From MED-G105 sp038522945 (GTDB lineage: Bacteria > Pseudomonadota > Alphaproteobacteria > Caulobacterales > Parvularculaceae), in contig JBCBJV010000005.1 of NCBI GenBank assembly GCA_038522945.1, positions 124,001-188,000 on the forward strand: a DNA stretch of 64,000 nt, written 5' to 3'. Of this stretch, positions 54,519 through 62,704 are shown piece after piece. How positions within the stretch are numbered: the first letter of the stretch is position 1; the number at the start of each line of letters is the position of its first letter. The position numbers and the translations under genes were made by a program. The notes below the pieces were generated by a model. The model saw nothing but the letters and a program-made list of their open reading frames with translations. It was not told where the DNA came from and did not search any database.

Positions 54519-55405
54519 GGGAGTCTCGCCTCACCGTTTTCCAAATTGGCGGCATTTTGGCGAGCGCTAAGTTTCGTCAGGATCGCCGCGGCGGTTTCTT
54601 CGACGGAACGCTTTGTGACGTCAATAACGGGCCAGCGGTTTTTGGCAAACAATCGGCGCGCTTTCAAAACCTCTTCCTTAATTTCTTCAAGGCTTGAATA
54701 ACTGTCCGCAGCCCCTTCCGCATTCATCCCGCCTAGACGGCTCGTGCGGATCTGAGACAATCGATCTGGGCTTGCGACCAGACCAACAATAAAGGGCTTG
54801 CGCAGATCAAAAAGCTCCGGGGGCGGATCACGGCCGGGCACAAGGGGAACATTTGCTGCTTTGATCCCACGGTTTGCCAGGTACATGCAGGTTGGTGTCT
54901 TTGACGTGCGCGAGACACCTACCAACACTATATCGGCGGGCTCCAAATCCCAGACAAGCTGACCATCATCATGGGCAAGAGTGTAATCGATGGCGGCGAT
55001 CCGGCGGAAATATGCATCGTCCATCTCGTGCTGCGCACCGGCACGTCCGGTCTGTTGCACATCGAGATAGTCCCGAAAAGCCGCGATAAACGGATCAAGG
55101 ACAGGAACGACCGGAATATGAAGCTCTGAGCAACGTATCTCCAGCATCCGACGCAAATCCGGATTGACGACAGTGTAAAGAACCAGCCCGGGTGAATCTT
55201 CGATTTCAGCTAAGGTCCGTTCCATCTGAGAACGCGAACGCACTAATGCATAAATGTGCTCCAGCGGTTTTGCGGAAGCAAACTGCGAGGTCACAGCCTT
55301 CAAGACGGCGTTCAGGGTTTCCCCGGTGGAATCGGAGACAAGATGAACATGAAAGAATGTGGCCTCGGCGCGAAATCCACTTTCGGCCAAATCAATTGTG
55401 GTCAT
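54515..55405 (-). CDS. Pyruvate, phosphate dikinase / PEP synthase regulatory protein (DUF299)
   Basis: 296 aa. The start HVHLVSDSTGETLNAVLKAV and the nucleotide-binding GVSRTSKTPTCMYLANRG match bifunctional kinase/pyrophosphorylases (PDRP; PpsR in Escherichia coli). This is the RP001-type gene that borders the origin in Caulobacter and Rickettsia. It starts the minus-strand run leading away from the putative origin. Confidence 0.92.
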   Translation of the reverse strand: MTTIDLAESGFRAEATFFHVHLVSDSTGETLNAVLKAVTSQFASAKPLEHIYALVRSRSQMERTLAEIEDSPGLVLYTVVNPDLRRMLEIRCSELHIPVVPVLDPFIAAFRDYLDVQQTGRAGAQHEMDDAYFRRIAAIDYTLAHDDGQLVWDLEPADIVLVGVSRTSKTPTCMYLANRGIKAANVPLVPGRDPPPELFDLRKPFIVGLVASPDRLSQIRTSRLGGMNAEGAADSYSSLEEIKEEVLKARRLFAKNRWPVIDVTKRSVEETAAAILTKLSARQNAANLENGEARLP

Positions 55406-55922
55406 CGCCTACACTTACCGTATGGCGGCTCTAACGGTAAAGCGGCAGCTCGATGTCACATGATATGGACAGCATTCATTGGCAGACTTAGTTTACAGCC
55501 AGACGGTGAAACGCGTAAGCAGGTTGGCGTCCGGAACGGGGAAGACTTGTGTACAAAATGCGCGTTTGGGCCGGGACCGGGACCGTCAAGAAAAAGTTAA
55601 AAAAGTCTTACCGGCGGCATTTCACATGGGGGAAGGGAAAACTGAAAGGGTGGCGAAAATCGACGTGCAAGAGAATTCGGCAATCGGTTTTCACAAACGG
55701 GATGCGCTCGCGTGGGGAAAGCCATCCTAGCAATGATGCCGACGGACTTATGTTCTCCCGTTGATCCCCAACTTTTCAGCAGGGTTGAAAACCATGGGGA
55801 AATTTGGGGGAAACAGAGTTGATAACGATGGAAAAGAAGTCACAACACGCCCAAATCCCCAACATCCAATACGTATCATTGATTCATATTTTGTTCATAA
55901 ATCCTAACAGAAGGTAAACGCC
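55406..55922. other. Probable chromosomal replication origin (oriC)
   Basis: A 517-bp gene-free region between a DUF299 gene and hemE, where the Caulobacter and Rickettsia origins lie. Genes diverge from it. DnaA-box-like sequences: AGTTGATAA at 55817-55825 (two mismatches from TGTGGATAA) and TGTTCATAA at 55892-55900. TTAAAAAAGTCTTAC at 55597-55611 is one base from TTAA-N7-TTAA and may bind CtrA. An inverted arrangement CCCCA-AC-TTTTCA / TGAAAA-CCA-TGGGG spans 55766-55799. An AT-rich stretch (55876-55908) precedes hemE. One GANTC site is seen (55881-55885). No perfect TTATCCACA box was found. Confidence 0.72.
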
Positions 55923-56978
55923 TTGACCGACTTGGCCTCCGAACCATCAACTGCCTTTTTAAAAAACCTTACTGGCACACCTACGGCCATACCGCCTATC
56001 TGGCTTATGCGTCAGGCAGGGCGCTATCTTCCAGAGTACAAGGCTGTTCGGGCTCAAGCAGGGAGTTTTTTGAACCTGTGCTACGACTCCGACAAGGCAG
56101 CGGAAGTCACGCTTCAACCGATCGATCGTTTTGATCTGGATGCTGCTATTCTATTTGCTGATATCCTGTTGATCCCCCATGCTCTGGGCCAAAACCTGAC
56201 GTTCGTGGAAGGTGAAGGGCCAAGGCTTGATCCGGTCGTAGCCCCTGAAATGCTTGATACGTTTCGGGGTAAAGACATTCATGCCACCCTGTCGCCAGTC
56301 TATGAAACGGTTTCCAAAGTGCGGGCGGGGCTAGATCCTTCAAAGACACTAATCGGCTTTGCAGGAGCCCCTTGGACAGTCGCGACCTATATGATGGCTG
56401 GCGGTCCCATGAAGGACCCAGCCTCCTTAAGAAGCCTTTATTATCAGGACCGGGCCTTCTTGGGTGCGTTGATCGACATCATCACCGATGCGACCGTTGA
56501 TTACCTCTCCCGTCAGGTCGATGCGGGCGCCGGCGCGATCCAGCTTTTTGATACCTGGGCGGGTGGACTACCGATTGAGGTATTGGACTTTGTCTCGGTC
56601 AGACCCCTGTCAGCCATCGCCGGAAGGCTAAAGGCGGCTTATCCGGAAATACCGGTGATCCTATTTCCGAAAGGGGTTGGATCAGCCCTACCGGCTTATT
56701 CAGCTCTTGAAGACTGCGATGGGGTCGGGATCGATTATGCCGTGGACTGGGAATGGGCCTTTGATCACTTGTCACCGCTGGCAACGGTCCAAGGGGGTCT
56801 CGACCCGCTTTTGCTTGTTGAGGGCGGAGAGCACATGGAACTCGCTATTCGTCAGCTTGTCTCGATCTTTGAAGGCTCGCCGTTCATTTTCAATCTAGGC
56901 CACGGGATTGTCCCGCAAACGCCGCCTGAAAACGTGGCCCGGTTGGTTGAGATCGTTCGGGAAGGCGCAGAGCGTTAA
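55923..56978 (+). CDS. hemE: Uroporphyrinogen decarboxylase
   Basis: 351 aa from a TTG start with AGAAGGT about 8 nt upstream. The segments PPIWLMRQAGRYLPEY and FADILLIPHALG with the active-site Asp are diagnostic. It decarboxylates uroporphyrinogen III to coproporphyrinogen III. It is the first gene to the right of the putative origin and its stop overlaps the hemJ start (TAATG). Confidence 0.97.
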   Translation: MTDLASEPSTAFLKNLTGTPTAIPPIWLMRQAGRYLPEYKAVRAQAGSFLNLCYDSDKAAEVTLQPIDRFDLDAAILFADILLIPHALGQNLTFVEGEGPRLDPVVAPEMLDTFRGKDIHATLSPVYETVSKVRAGLDPSKTLIGFAGAPWTVATYMMAGGPMKDPASLRSLYYQDRAFLGALIDIITDATVDYLSRQVDAGAGAIQLFDTWAGGLPIEVLDFVSVRPLSAIAGRLKAAYPEIPVILFPKGVGSALPAYSALEDCDGVGIDYAVDWEWAFDHLSPLATVQGGLDPLLLVEGGEHMELAIRQLVSIFEGSPFIFNLGHGIVPQTPPENVARLVEIVREGAER

Positions 56979-57424
56979 TGCGAGACTTCCTGCTATCTAA
57001 CTATTTGTGGATTAAAGGCTTTCACATCATTTTTGTGATCGCCTGGATGGCAGGGATGATGTATCTGCCGCGGCTTTTTATCTACCACCACCAGTCCGCG
57101 CGGGGCGGTGAGGCCGCCAATTTCTTCGTTACGATGGAGCGGCGTTTGTTGAAGGGGATTATGACCCCATCACTGGTTGTGGTCTGGCTCCTTGCGCTCA
57201 CCATGATCTACGCTAATCCCGATCTTCTTAAACAGGGATGGTTCCATCTGAAATTGGTGGCTGTGCTCGGGATTTCCGCCGTCCACGGCTACTATGCTGG
57301 CGCTTATCGAAAATTTGCCGACGACCAGCGGCCTCAAACAGAAAAGTTCTGGCGGATCATCAACGAGGTGCCGTTTGTCTTGATGATCATCGCAGCGCTA
57401 ATGGCTGTGACAAAGCTTTTCTAG
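56978..57424 (+). CDS. hemJ: Protoporphyrinogen oxidase HemJ
   Basis: 148 aa with four membrane spans. The conserved His in KGFHIIFVIAWMAGMMYLPRLF and the YHH segment fit HemJ, which oxidises protoporphyrinogen IX in the membrane. Coupled to hemE by a 1-nt overlap. The 190 bp to rho are probably the rho leader. Confidence 0.95.
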   Translation: MRDFLLSNYLWIKGFHIIFVIAWMAGMMYLPRLFIYHHQSARGGEAANFFVTMERRLLKGIMTPSLVVVWLLALTMIYANPDLLKQGWFHLKLVAVLGISAVHGYYAGAYRKFADDQRPQTEKFWRIINEVPFVLMIIAALMAVTKLF

Positions 57425-57614
57425 TCACCTCCTTCTACAATTTTCTCAAGGCCCCTGCACTGACACCCATTGACGGTCGGCAGGAGAGGCTTATATTTCC
57501 AATACCTTCCTGACGCGTAGAGCGGAAACCGCCACGCACTTTGTTTTTCAATTCCATTTAAGAGCAACTGCGCGTCCTGCCAGTTTTCTGATTCCCGTTC
57601 TGAAAGTATCTCCC

Positions 57615-58892
57615 ATGATCCCGAGTAAAATGACCCTTGACGAGTTGAAGGAGAAGACGCCAGCCGCGCTGTTGACCTTCGCTGAGGACCTCGAAGTCGA
57701 GAACGCGTCGACGATGCGCAAACAAGACATGATGTTTGCCATTCTAAAGGAGTTGGCGGAACGGGACGTTGAGATATCCGGTGGCGGCGTATTGGAAGTT
57801 CTCCCCGATGGATTCGGGTTCCTGCGGTCGCCTGAAGCAAACTATCTTCCTGGGCCAGACGATATCTATGTCTCTCCTTCGCAGATCCGCCGATTCGCTC
57901 TTAGAACTGGGGATACCGTTACCGGTGAGATCAGAAGTCCAAAGGACGGTGAACGCTACTTTGCTCTCCTGAAAGTTTCCACGATCAACTTCGAAGAGCC
58001 GGAAAAAGCCCGCCACAAAGTTCACTTTGATAATTTAACCCCACTCTATCCTGAACAACGGTTACGGATGGAAGTGGAAGATGTCGAAGGGAAGAAAAAA
58101 GATCTCTCCAATCGGGTGATTGATTTGGTCTCACCGCTTGGCAAGGGGCAGAGGGCACTTATCGTAGCGCCGCCACGCACGGGTAAAACCGTCATGCTAC
58201 AGAACATTGCCCATGCAATCGCGGAAAACCATCCCGAATGTTATTTGATTGTGTTGCTGATTGATGAGCGTCCGGAAGAAGTGACGGACATGCAGCGCTC
58301 CGTGCGCGGCGAAGTTGTTTCATCAACGTTTGATGAGCCGGCAACACGCCATGTTGCTGTCGCTGAAATGGTGATTGAGAAAGCCAAACGGCTCGTTGAA
58401 CATGGCCGCGATGTGGTGATCCTTTTGGATTCTATCACGCGCCTCGGGCGTGCATACAATACGGTCGTACCGTCCTCAGGTAAGGTCTTGACAGGCGGCG
58501 TTGATGCAAACGCTCTTCAGCGTCCGAAACGCTTTTTTGGTGCGGCTCGAAACATCGAAGAGGGTGGTTCTTTGACGATCATCGCAACGGCACTGATCGA
58601 GACCGGCTCGAAGATGGACGAGGTGATCTTTGAGGAGTTTAAGGGCACCGGCAACTCGGAAATTATCCTTGATCGGAAGGTTGCCGATAAACGGGTTTAC
58701 CCAGCGATCGATATTGCCCGCTCCGGCACACGGAAAGAAGATCTGCTTGTGGACAAAGGCGACATGCAAAAGGTCTTTGTGTTGCGGCGTATCTTGTCGC
58801 CTATGGGGACAACAGATGCGATCGAATTCCTCATTGATAAGTTAAAGCAGACCCGCTCAAATTCTGAGTTCTTTGACTCGATGAATACTTAA
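57615..58892 (+). CDS. rho: Transcription termination factor Rho
   Basis: 425 aa. The N-terminal helical and RNA-binding domains are present (GGGVLEVLPDGFGFLRS). P-loop PPRTGKT at 186-192 and the segments VLLIDERPEEVTDM and DSITRLGRAYN follow. Homohexameric RNA helicase that ends transcripts at pause sites. No strong ribosome binding site is evident (CTCCCATG context). Confidence 0.97.
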   Translation: MIPSKMTLDELKEKTPAALLTFAEDLEVENASTMRKQDMMFAILKELAERDVEISGGGVLEVLPDGFGFLRSPEANYLPGPDDIYVSPSQIRRFALRTGDTVTGEIRSPKDGERYFALLKVSTINFEEPEKARHKVHFDNLTPLYPEQRLRMEVEDVEGKKKDLSNRVIDLVSPLGKGQRALIVAPPRTGKTVMLQNIAHAIAENHPECYLIVLLIDERPEEVTDMQRSVRGEVVSSTFDEPATRHVAVAEMVIEKAKRLVEHGRDVVILLDSITRLGRAYNTVVPSSGKVLTGGVDANALQRPKRFFGAARNIEEGGSLTIIATALIETGSKMDEVIFEEFKGTGNSEIILDRKVADKRVYPAIDIARSGTRKEDLLVDKGDMQKVFVLRRILSPMGTTDAIEFLIDKLKQTRSNSEFFDSMNT

Positions 58893-58944
58893 AGGCGTGC
58901 AGCTGATTGCTAGCCAGCCAAAACCTAGCAAGTGGGGAGAACAC

Positions 58945-59427
58945 ATGATGAAAAGTGCTTTGTTGACAGCCAGTTCGATTTTGCTCGTCGCAGCGTGCAG
59001 CAATCAGACGGTTGATGTCGAGGAGCGAAATAAAGAACTAGCTCGCGGCTTCTATGAGGACCTTTGGTTCACCGATAACACTGATGCGTACAATCAGTAT
59101 GTGGCTGATACTTATGTTGTGCACGATGTGGGGGACCGAAAAGGTGTTACAGAAGATGCAATCGAGCAAAAGAAGATTGCTGACATGTTCCACTCATTCG
59201 GAAATGTGACCGGTGAAATTGATTATCAGATCGCAGATGGTGACAAAGTCGCGACGCGCTGGTTTGTTTACTTGGAACCTTCAGCCGAAGCCCAACAAAT
59301 GGGTATGACAAAGGTTGATGGCGTTGCGATCATCAACGTTTTTCGATTTAACGCCGAGGGCAAGATTGTCGAGTTTTGGAATCACCGACACGACGTCGAA
59401 CTTCCGCGGCCGCCCGAACGTCAGTGA
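58945..59427 (+). CDS. SnoaL-like lipoprotein
   Basis: 160 aa from the ATG at 58945 (GGGGAGAA upstream). The lipobox is VAAC with Cys18. The mature part resembles an NTF2/SnoaL-like fold (YNQYVADTYVVHDVG; INVFRFNAEGKIVEFWNHRHDVEL). Function unknown; lipidation suggests the periplasmic face of a membrane. It is just after rho, probably with its own promoter or by read-through. Confidence 0.8.
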   Translation: MMKSALLTASSILLVAACSNQTVDVEERNKELARGFYEDLWFTDNTDAYNQYVADTYVVHDVGDRKGVTEDAIEQKKIADMFHSFGNVTGEIDYQIADGDKVATRWFVYLEPSAEAQQMGMTKVDGVAIINVFRFNAEGKIVEFWNHRHDVELPRPPERQ

Positions 59428-59436
59428 GTTCGTCCT

Positions 59437-60231
59437 TTAGCCAACAAATGCTTTTTCGATCACGTAATCGCCAGGATTATTGTTCGCGCCTTCTTCAAAT
59501 CCGAGGCCCTCGACGATTTCCTGGGTTTCCTTGAGCATTTCCATTGAGCCACAGATCATCACACGATCCGTTGCAGGATTAAGTTCCGCAACATTCGCCA
59601 TGCTATAAAATTCACCGGATCTGATAAGATTGGTAATGCGGCCCATGTGCGGGCTCGTTTCACGTGTGGTCGTATTGAAAAGCTTGAACTTCCCAGGTGC
59701 GACCTCGCCGACTAATGGGTCTTCCGGTAGGCCTTGCGCCAATTTTTGCCCATATGTGAGATCAGCAAGATCGCGGCAAGTGTGGGTGAGAATAACCTCG
59801 TCGAAACATTCATAAACGTCCGGATCGCGGATGAGGCTGGCGAATGGAGCAATGCCGGTGCCGGTGGAAATCATGATCAACCGCTTGCCGGGCTCCAGTG
59901 CGTCTAGAACGAGCGTTCCCGTTGGTTTCTTTCCGAGGAGGACCTGGTCGCCAGGTTTGATATGTTGCAGGCGAGACGTAAGCGGCCCGTCTTGCACTTT
60001 GATTGAATAGAGCTCGATTTCCTCGTCCCAGACGGGGCTCGCGACCGAATAAGCACGTAGAAGCGGCTTGCCGTCCACCAAAAGGCCGGCCATGACGAAT
60101 TCACCGGACCGGAAACGGAACGTTGATGGCCGCGTTATACGCAGCGAGAAGACGTTGTCTGAATAGTGCTCGACCGAGTTAACGGTTTCAGCTGTTACCG
60201 ATTTAGGCAACGAAATGTCATCAAAGGCCAT
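59437..60231 (-). CDS. fpr: Ferredoxin-NADP+ reductase
   Basis: 264 aa from the ATG at 60231 (GGAG upstream); a longer frame to 60309 adds a proline-rich tail unlike the family. The FAD-binding RAYSVAS at 59-65 and the NADP-binding STGTGIAPFASLIRD match bacterial class-I Fpr; the C-terminus ends YVIEKAFVG. It moves electrons between NADPH and ferredoxin or flavodoxin in the cytoplasm. Confidence 0.93.
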   Translation of the reverse strand: MAFDDISLPKSVTAETVNSVEHYSDNVFSLRITRPSTFRFRSGEFVMAGLLVDGKPLLRAYSVASPVWDEEIELYSIKVQDGPLTSRLQHIKPGDQVLLGKKPTGTLVLDALEPGKRLIMISTGTGIAPFASLIRDPDVYECFDEVILTHTCRDLADLTYGQKLAQGLPEDPLVGEVAPGKFKLFNTTTRETSPHMGRITNLIRSGEFYSMANVAELNPATDRVMICGSMEMLKETQEIVEGLGFEEGANNNPGDYVIEKAFVG

Positions 60232-60371
60232 GGGCCAAAACTCCAAAGACGAGGTACGTGGAGGCTCCGGGGTGAGTTCACGCTTTTGTCGGAAATGCTG
60301 CACCTGCACAAGGGAGAAATTGTGGCTTAGCCATCAGTTTCCATGAGGGCGCGTTATTTGGTCGCAGACGA

Positions 60372-61133
60372 TTATCCTTCTGCAGTCGGACACGTCGCCG
60401 CGCCAACAATCGCTCCCACTGGGGCGTTCTGAATAAGCACAACACATTGTTGTCCAGCCGGTGGCATTGAAAAGGTCTTTTGTAGATCGCCTGCGATCGG
60501 CCCCAAATCCGTAAAGCCACGCACGATGTTATGCTCACGGAGCATCAAGCCCTTATTCTCACCACCTCTGACCGACGTTTCTGCCACTGGTTTCACATAA
60601 ACAACCATAGCGTGGAGATTGGCCTCATCATTAGCGCTGGATGGAAAGGTGACCGTCGCAAGATTGTCCTGTTCAGCGACTTCAATCACAGGCGATGTGG
60701 AAAGGGTGTGGCGTGCAACCAGGCTATCGATTTGGCGGCGGTCAGAGCCGATTGCTTCTGCTTGCCCATTGATGACCATTTGTGGTGTGTAAACCGATCG
60801 GCGGTGCCGGATAGCCTCGTTATAGGTACGCTGGCGTTCCGTAAACTGACTGTCAGAAAAAGGATCGCGCCAACGCCCCCGCTGGGGCAGGACCAAATCG
60901 TTCCAATAGTCCACATGCCATTCTAATGCGATCAGGTCAGGTTGGTCGGCATACTCAGCGAGCAAGTCCTCCGCCGGCGGGCATGAAGAACAGCTCTGAG
61001 ACGTGAATAGCTCCAGGACCGCGACCGGCTTTCCGGGCGTGGATTGTTCCGGTGATGCAGCGAATGAAGCCGATAAAGACCCGAGAGAAAGGGCACTGAA
61101 CGAGGAGGCAAATAAAACGATCAAACGCAACAT
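60372..61133 (-). CDS. DUF1223-type secreted thioredoxin-like protein
   Basis: 253 aa from the ATG at 61133. Residues 1-25 form a signal peptide. The thioredoxin-like motif is TSQSCSSCPPAE with Cys48 and Cys51, and WHVDYWND is typical of DUF1223. Probably periplasmic. An upstream in-frame start would give an unlikely leader. Function unknown. Confidence 0.85.
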   Translation of the reverse strand: MLRLIVLFASSFSALSLGSLSASFAASPEQSTPGKPVAVLELFTSQSCSSCPPAEDLLAEYADQPDLIALEWHVDYWNDLVLPQRGRWRDPFSDSQFTERQRTYNEAIRHRRSVYTPQMVINGQAEAIGSDRRQIDSLVARHTLSTSPVIEVAEQDNLATVTFPSSANDEANLHAMVVYVKPVAETSVRGGENKGLMLREHNIVRGFTDLGPIAGDLQKTFSMPPAGQQCVVLIQNAPVGAIVGAATCPTAEG

Positions 61134-61261
61134 GACATAACCATGGCTTGGGGTTGAACACTGCCATGGCATGTGCGCGCGTCGGCGCGCACGTTCAAAC
61201 CACGTTTGCTCACGGTTCTGTCACCGAGCCCGTTTCGTCCGGTTATCGGAAGGGTTTTATA

Positions 61262-62272
61262 TTACCCGGAAACGCCGCATTTGCCGGCACTATCGCGGTC
61301 GCTTTTGGCAAGTTCTTTATGGGCCGCTACTGGTCGGTCTGTGGCAATGATATCGACGCCATTTCGCGCCAGGTCGGTGTAGATGCTGTCGTCTCCAGTA
61401 CGTGCGGCATCCACATCAAAGGAGGAGCGACCTCCGAGCGTTCCGAAGATCACTTCCACATCCCGGTCATTCAGTAGGCTGAAGAGGCGCGGCTGAGGGT
61501 CCTCCGTGCCCGTAAAACCTACCAACCGATCTTCAGGAATATCAGCGGCAACGGCACTGTTGAGCTCTGATTGGGTATCGATGGAAAGCGAGATCATCAT
61601 TTCCGGGGCGAGCCTGTGGAGCTTTGCGGCAGCTGCCATGGAATAGGCGATGAGAACGACACGGGGGCCCGCATCCGCTGCGCGTACTTCTTCGATGACA
61701 TCTTCGTATCTGGTGGACCGCTTGAAGTCGATCTGGGTGATGGTTCTATTCTTTAGGAAAGCCATCGCATCGGAAAAACGCGGTACCCGGAAAGATGTCG
61801 TTGTACCGTTTTCGTCGACAAGGTTGAGCTTTTGGATGTCGGCGAATGAGGTCTCTGTGACAAGACCACTTCCGGTCGTTGTGCGGTCTAGTGTGTCATC
61901 GTGCATGAGGATCAGAACGCCATCGGACGTTGTTGCCACGTCAAATTCAACAAGAGCTGGGACCTGATCCAACGTGTTGGCGAAGGTTTCAATTGCGTTC
62001 TCCGGGAATCCCTTTGACGGCCCGCCGCGGTGGGCGGAAACGATTGTTGCCTGCGAGGCCTCAAGACACTCGAACAGATCATTGAAATCGCGCTGCGTTG
62101 AGATCGTAAATGGTGGCTTGTCGTCAGATATGGTTTCGGCAGGGGAGATCCCCGTTTCCGCTTGATAGGCTCGATCCGCTGTCTCGTCGGCGCAAGAGGC
62201 GGTCAACGTCATCAGGGCGGTGCCAGCAATGAGAGCAAACAGAGAAGTGGAAAATTTGGAGAAATTGGTCAT
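61262..62272 (-). CDS. Glycerophosphodiester phosphodiesterase-family lipoprotein
   Basis: 336 aa from the ATG at 62272. The lipobox is TASC with Cys27. The GDPD barrel shows His81-Arg82 in SAHRGGPSKGFPENAIETF, Glu109 and Asp111 in EFDVATTSDG, and His124 in MHDDTLDRTTTG. It likely hydrolyses glycerophosphodiesters in the periplasm. The usual C-terminal ending VDIIATDRP is present. Confidence 0.9.
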   Translation of the reverse strand: MTNFSKFSTSLFALIAGTALMTLTASCADETADRAYQAETGISPAETISDDKPPFTISTQRDFNDLFECLEASQATIVSAHRGGPSKGFPENAIETFANTLDQVPALVEFDVATTSDGVLILMHDDTLDRTTTGSGLVTETSFADIQKLNLVDENGTTTSFRVPRFSDAMAFLKNRTITQIDFKRSTRYEDVIEEVRAADAGPRVVLIAYSMAAAAKLHRLAPEMMISLSIDTQSELNSAVAADIPEDRLVGFTGTEDPQPRLFSLLNDRDVEVIFGTLGGRSSFDVDAARTGDDSIYTDLARNGVDIIATDRPVAAHKELAKSDRDSAGKCGVSG

Positions 62273-62434
62273 TCTTATCGGGACCCCCGCGTTGATCATC
62301 GATTTAAAGGTCAGACCTAGTATCAGCGCCAGCCATTTGGCAACGTCGCCCTAAAGGCCCATATAGAAACTACGTTTGCGCCATCAGGGCGATGGCTCTT
62401 TTACGTAGCTGCCGCAACATGAAAGGCTTGGCCC

Positions 62435-62701
62435 ATGAAGTTCACCGTCAATGTTGAGTGCACGCCGGAAGAAGCGCGCGCTTTTTTGGGCATGCCTGAT
62501 GTGACCCCCTTAAACGATATGATTGTCACTGAGATGACGTCCCGCGCCAAGACGCAGCTGGATACGCTTGCCGATCCGGAACGTCTCGTGAAACAGTGGG
62601 TCGAAGTCGGCGGAAAAGGCATTGAGGCCTTCCAGGGTCTGTTCGGGGCGGCCATGTCAGGTGCTGCAACTACCGCCACCTCTAAGACGAAAAAACCCTA
62701 A
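62435..62701 (+). CDS. DUF6489-type small protein
   Basis: 88 aa. The core FTVNVECTPEEARAFLGMPD and a C-terminal EAFQGLFGAAMSG match a small alphaproteobacterial family commonly seen next to mnmE. AAAGG precedes the ATG. The end is rich in Thr/Lys. It ends 3 bp before the mnmE start. Confidence 0.85.
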   Translation: MKFTVNVECTPEEARAFLGMPDVTPLNDMIVTEMTSRAKTQLDTLADPERLVKQWVEVGGKGIEAFQGLFGAAMSGAATTATSKTKKP

Positions 62702-62704
62702 CCC

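Noticed and set aside
59657..59666. GTTTCACGTG in fpr as a third parS site
   Set aside because: Only one half matches; the next bases are TGGT instead of AAAC.
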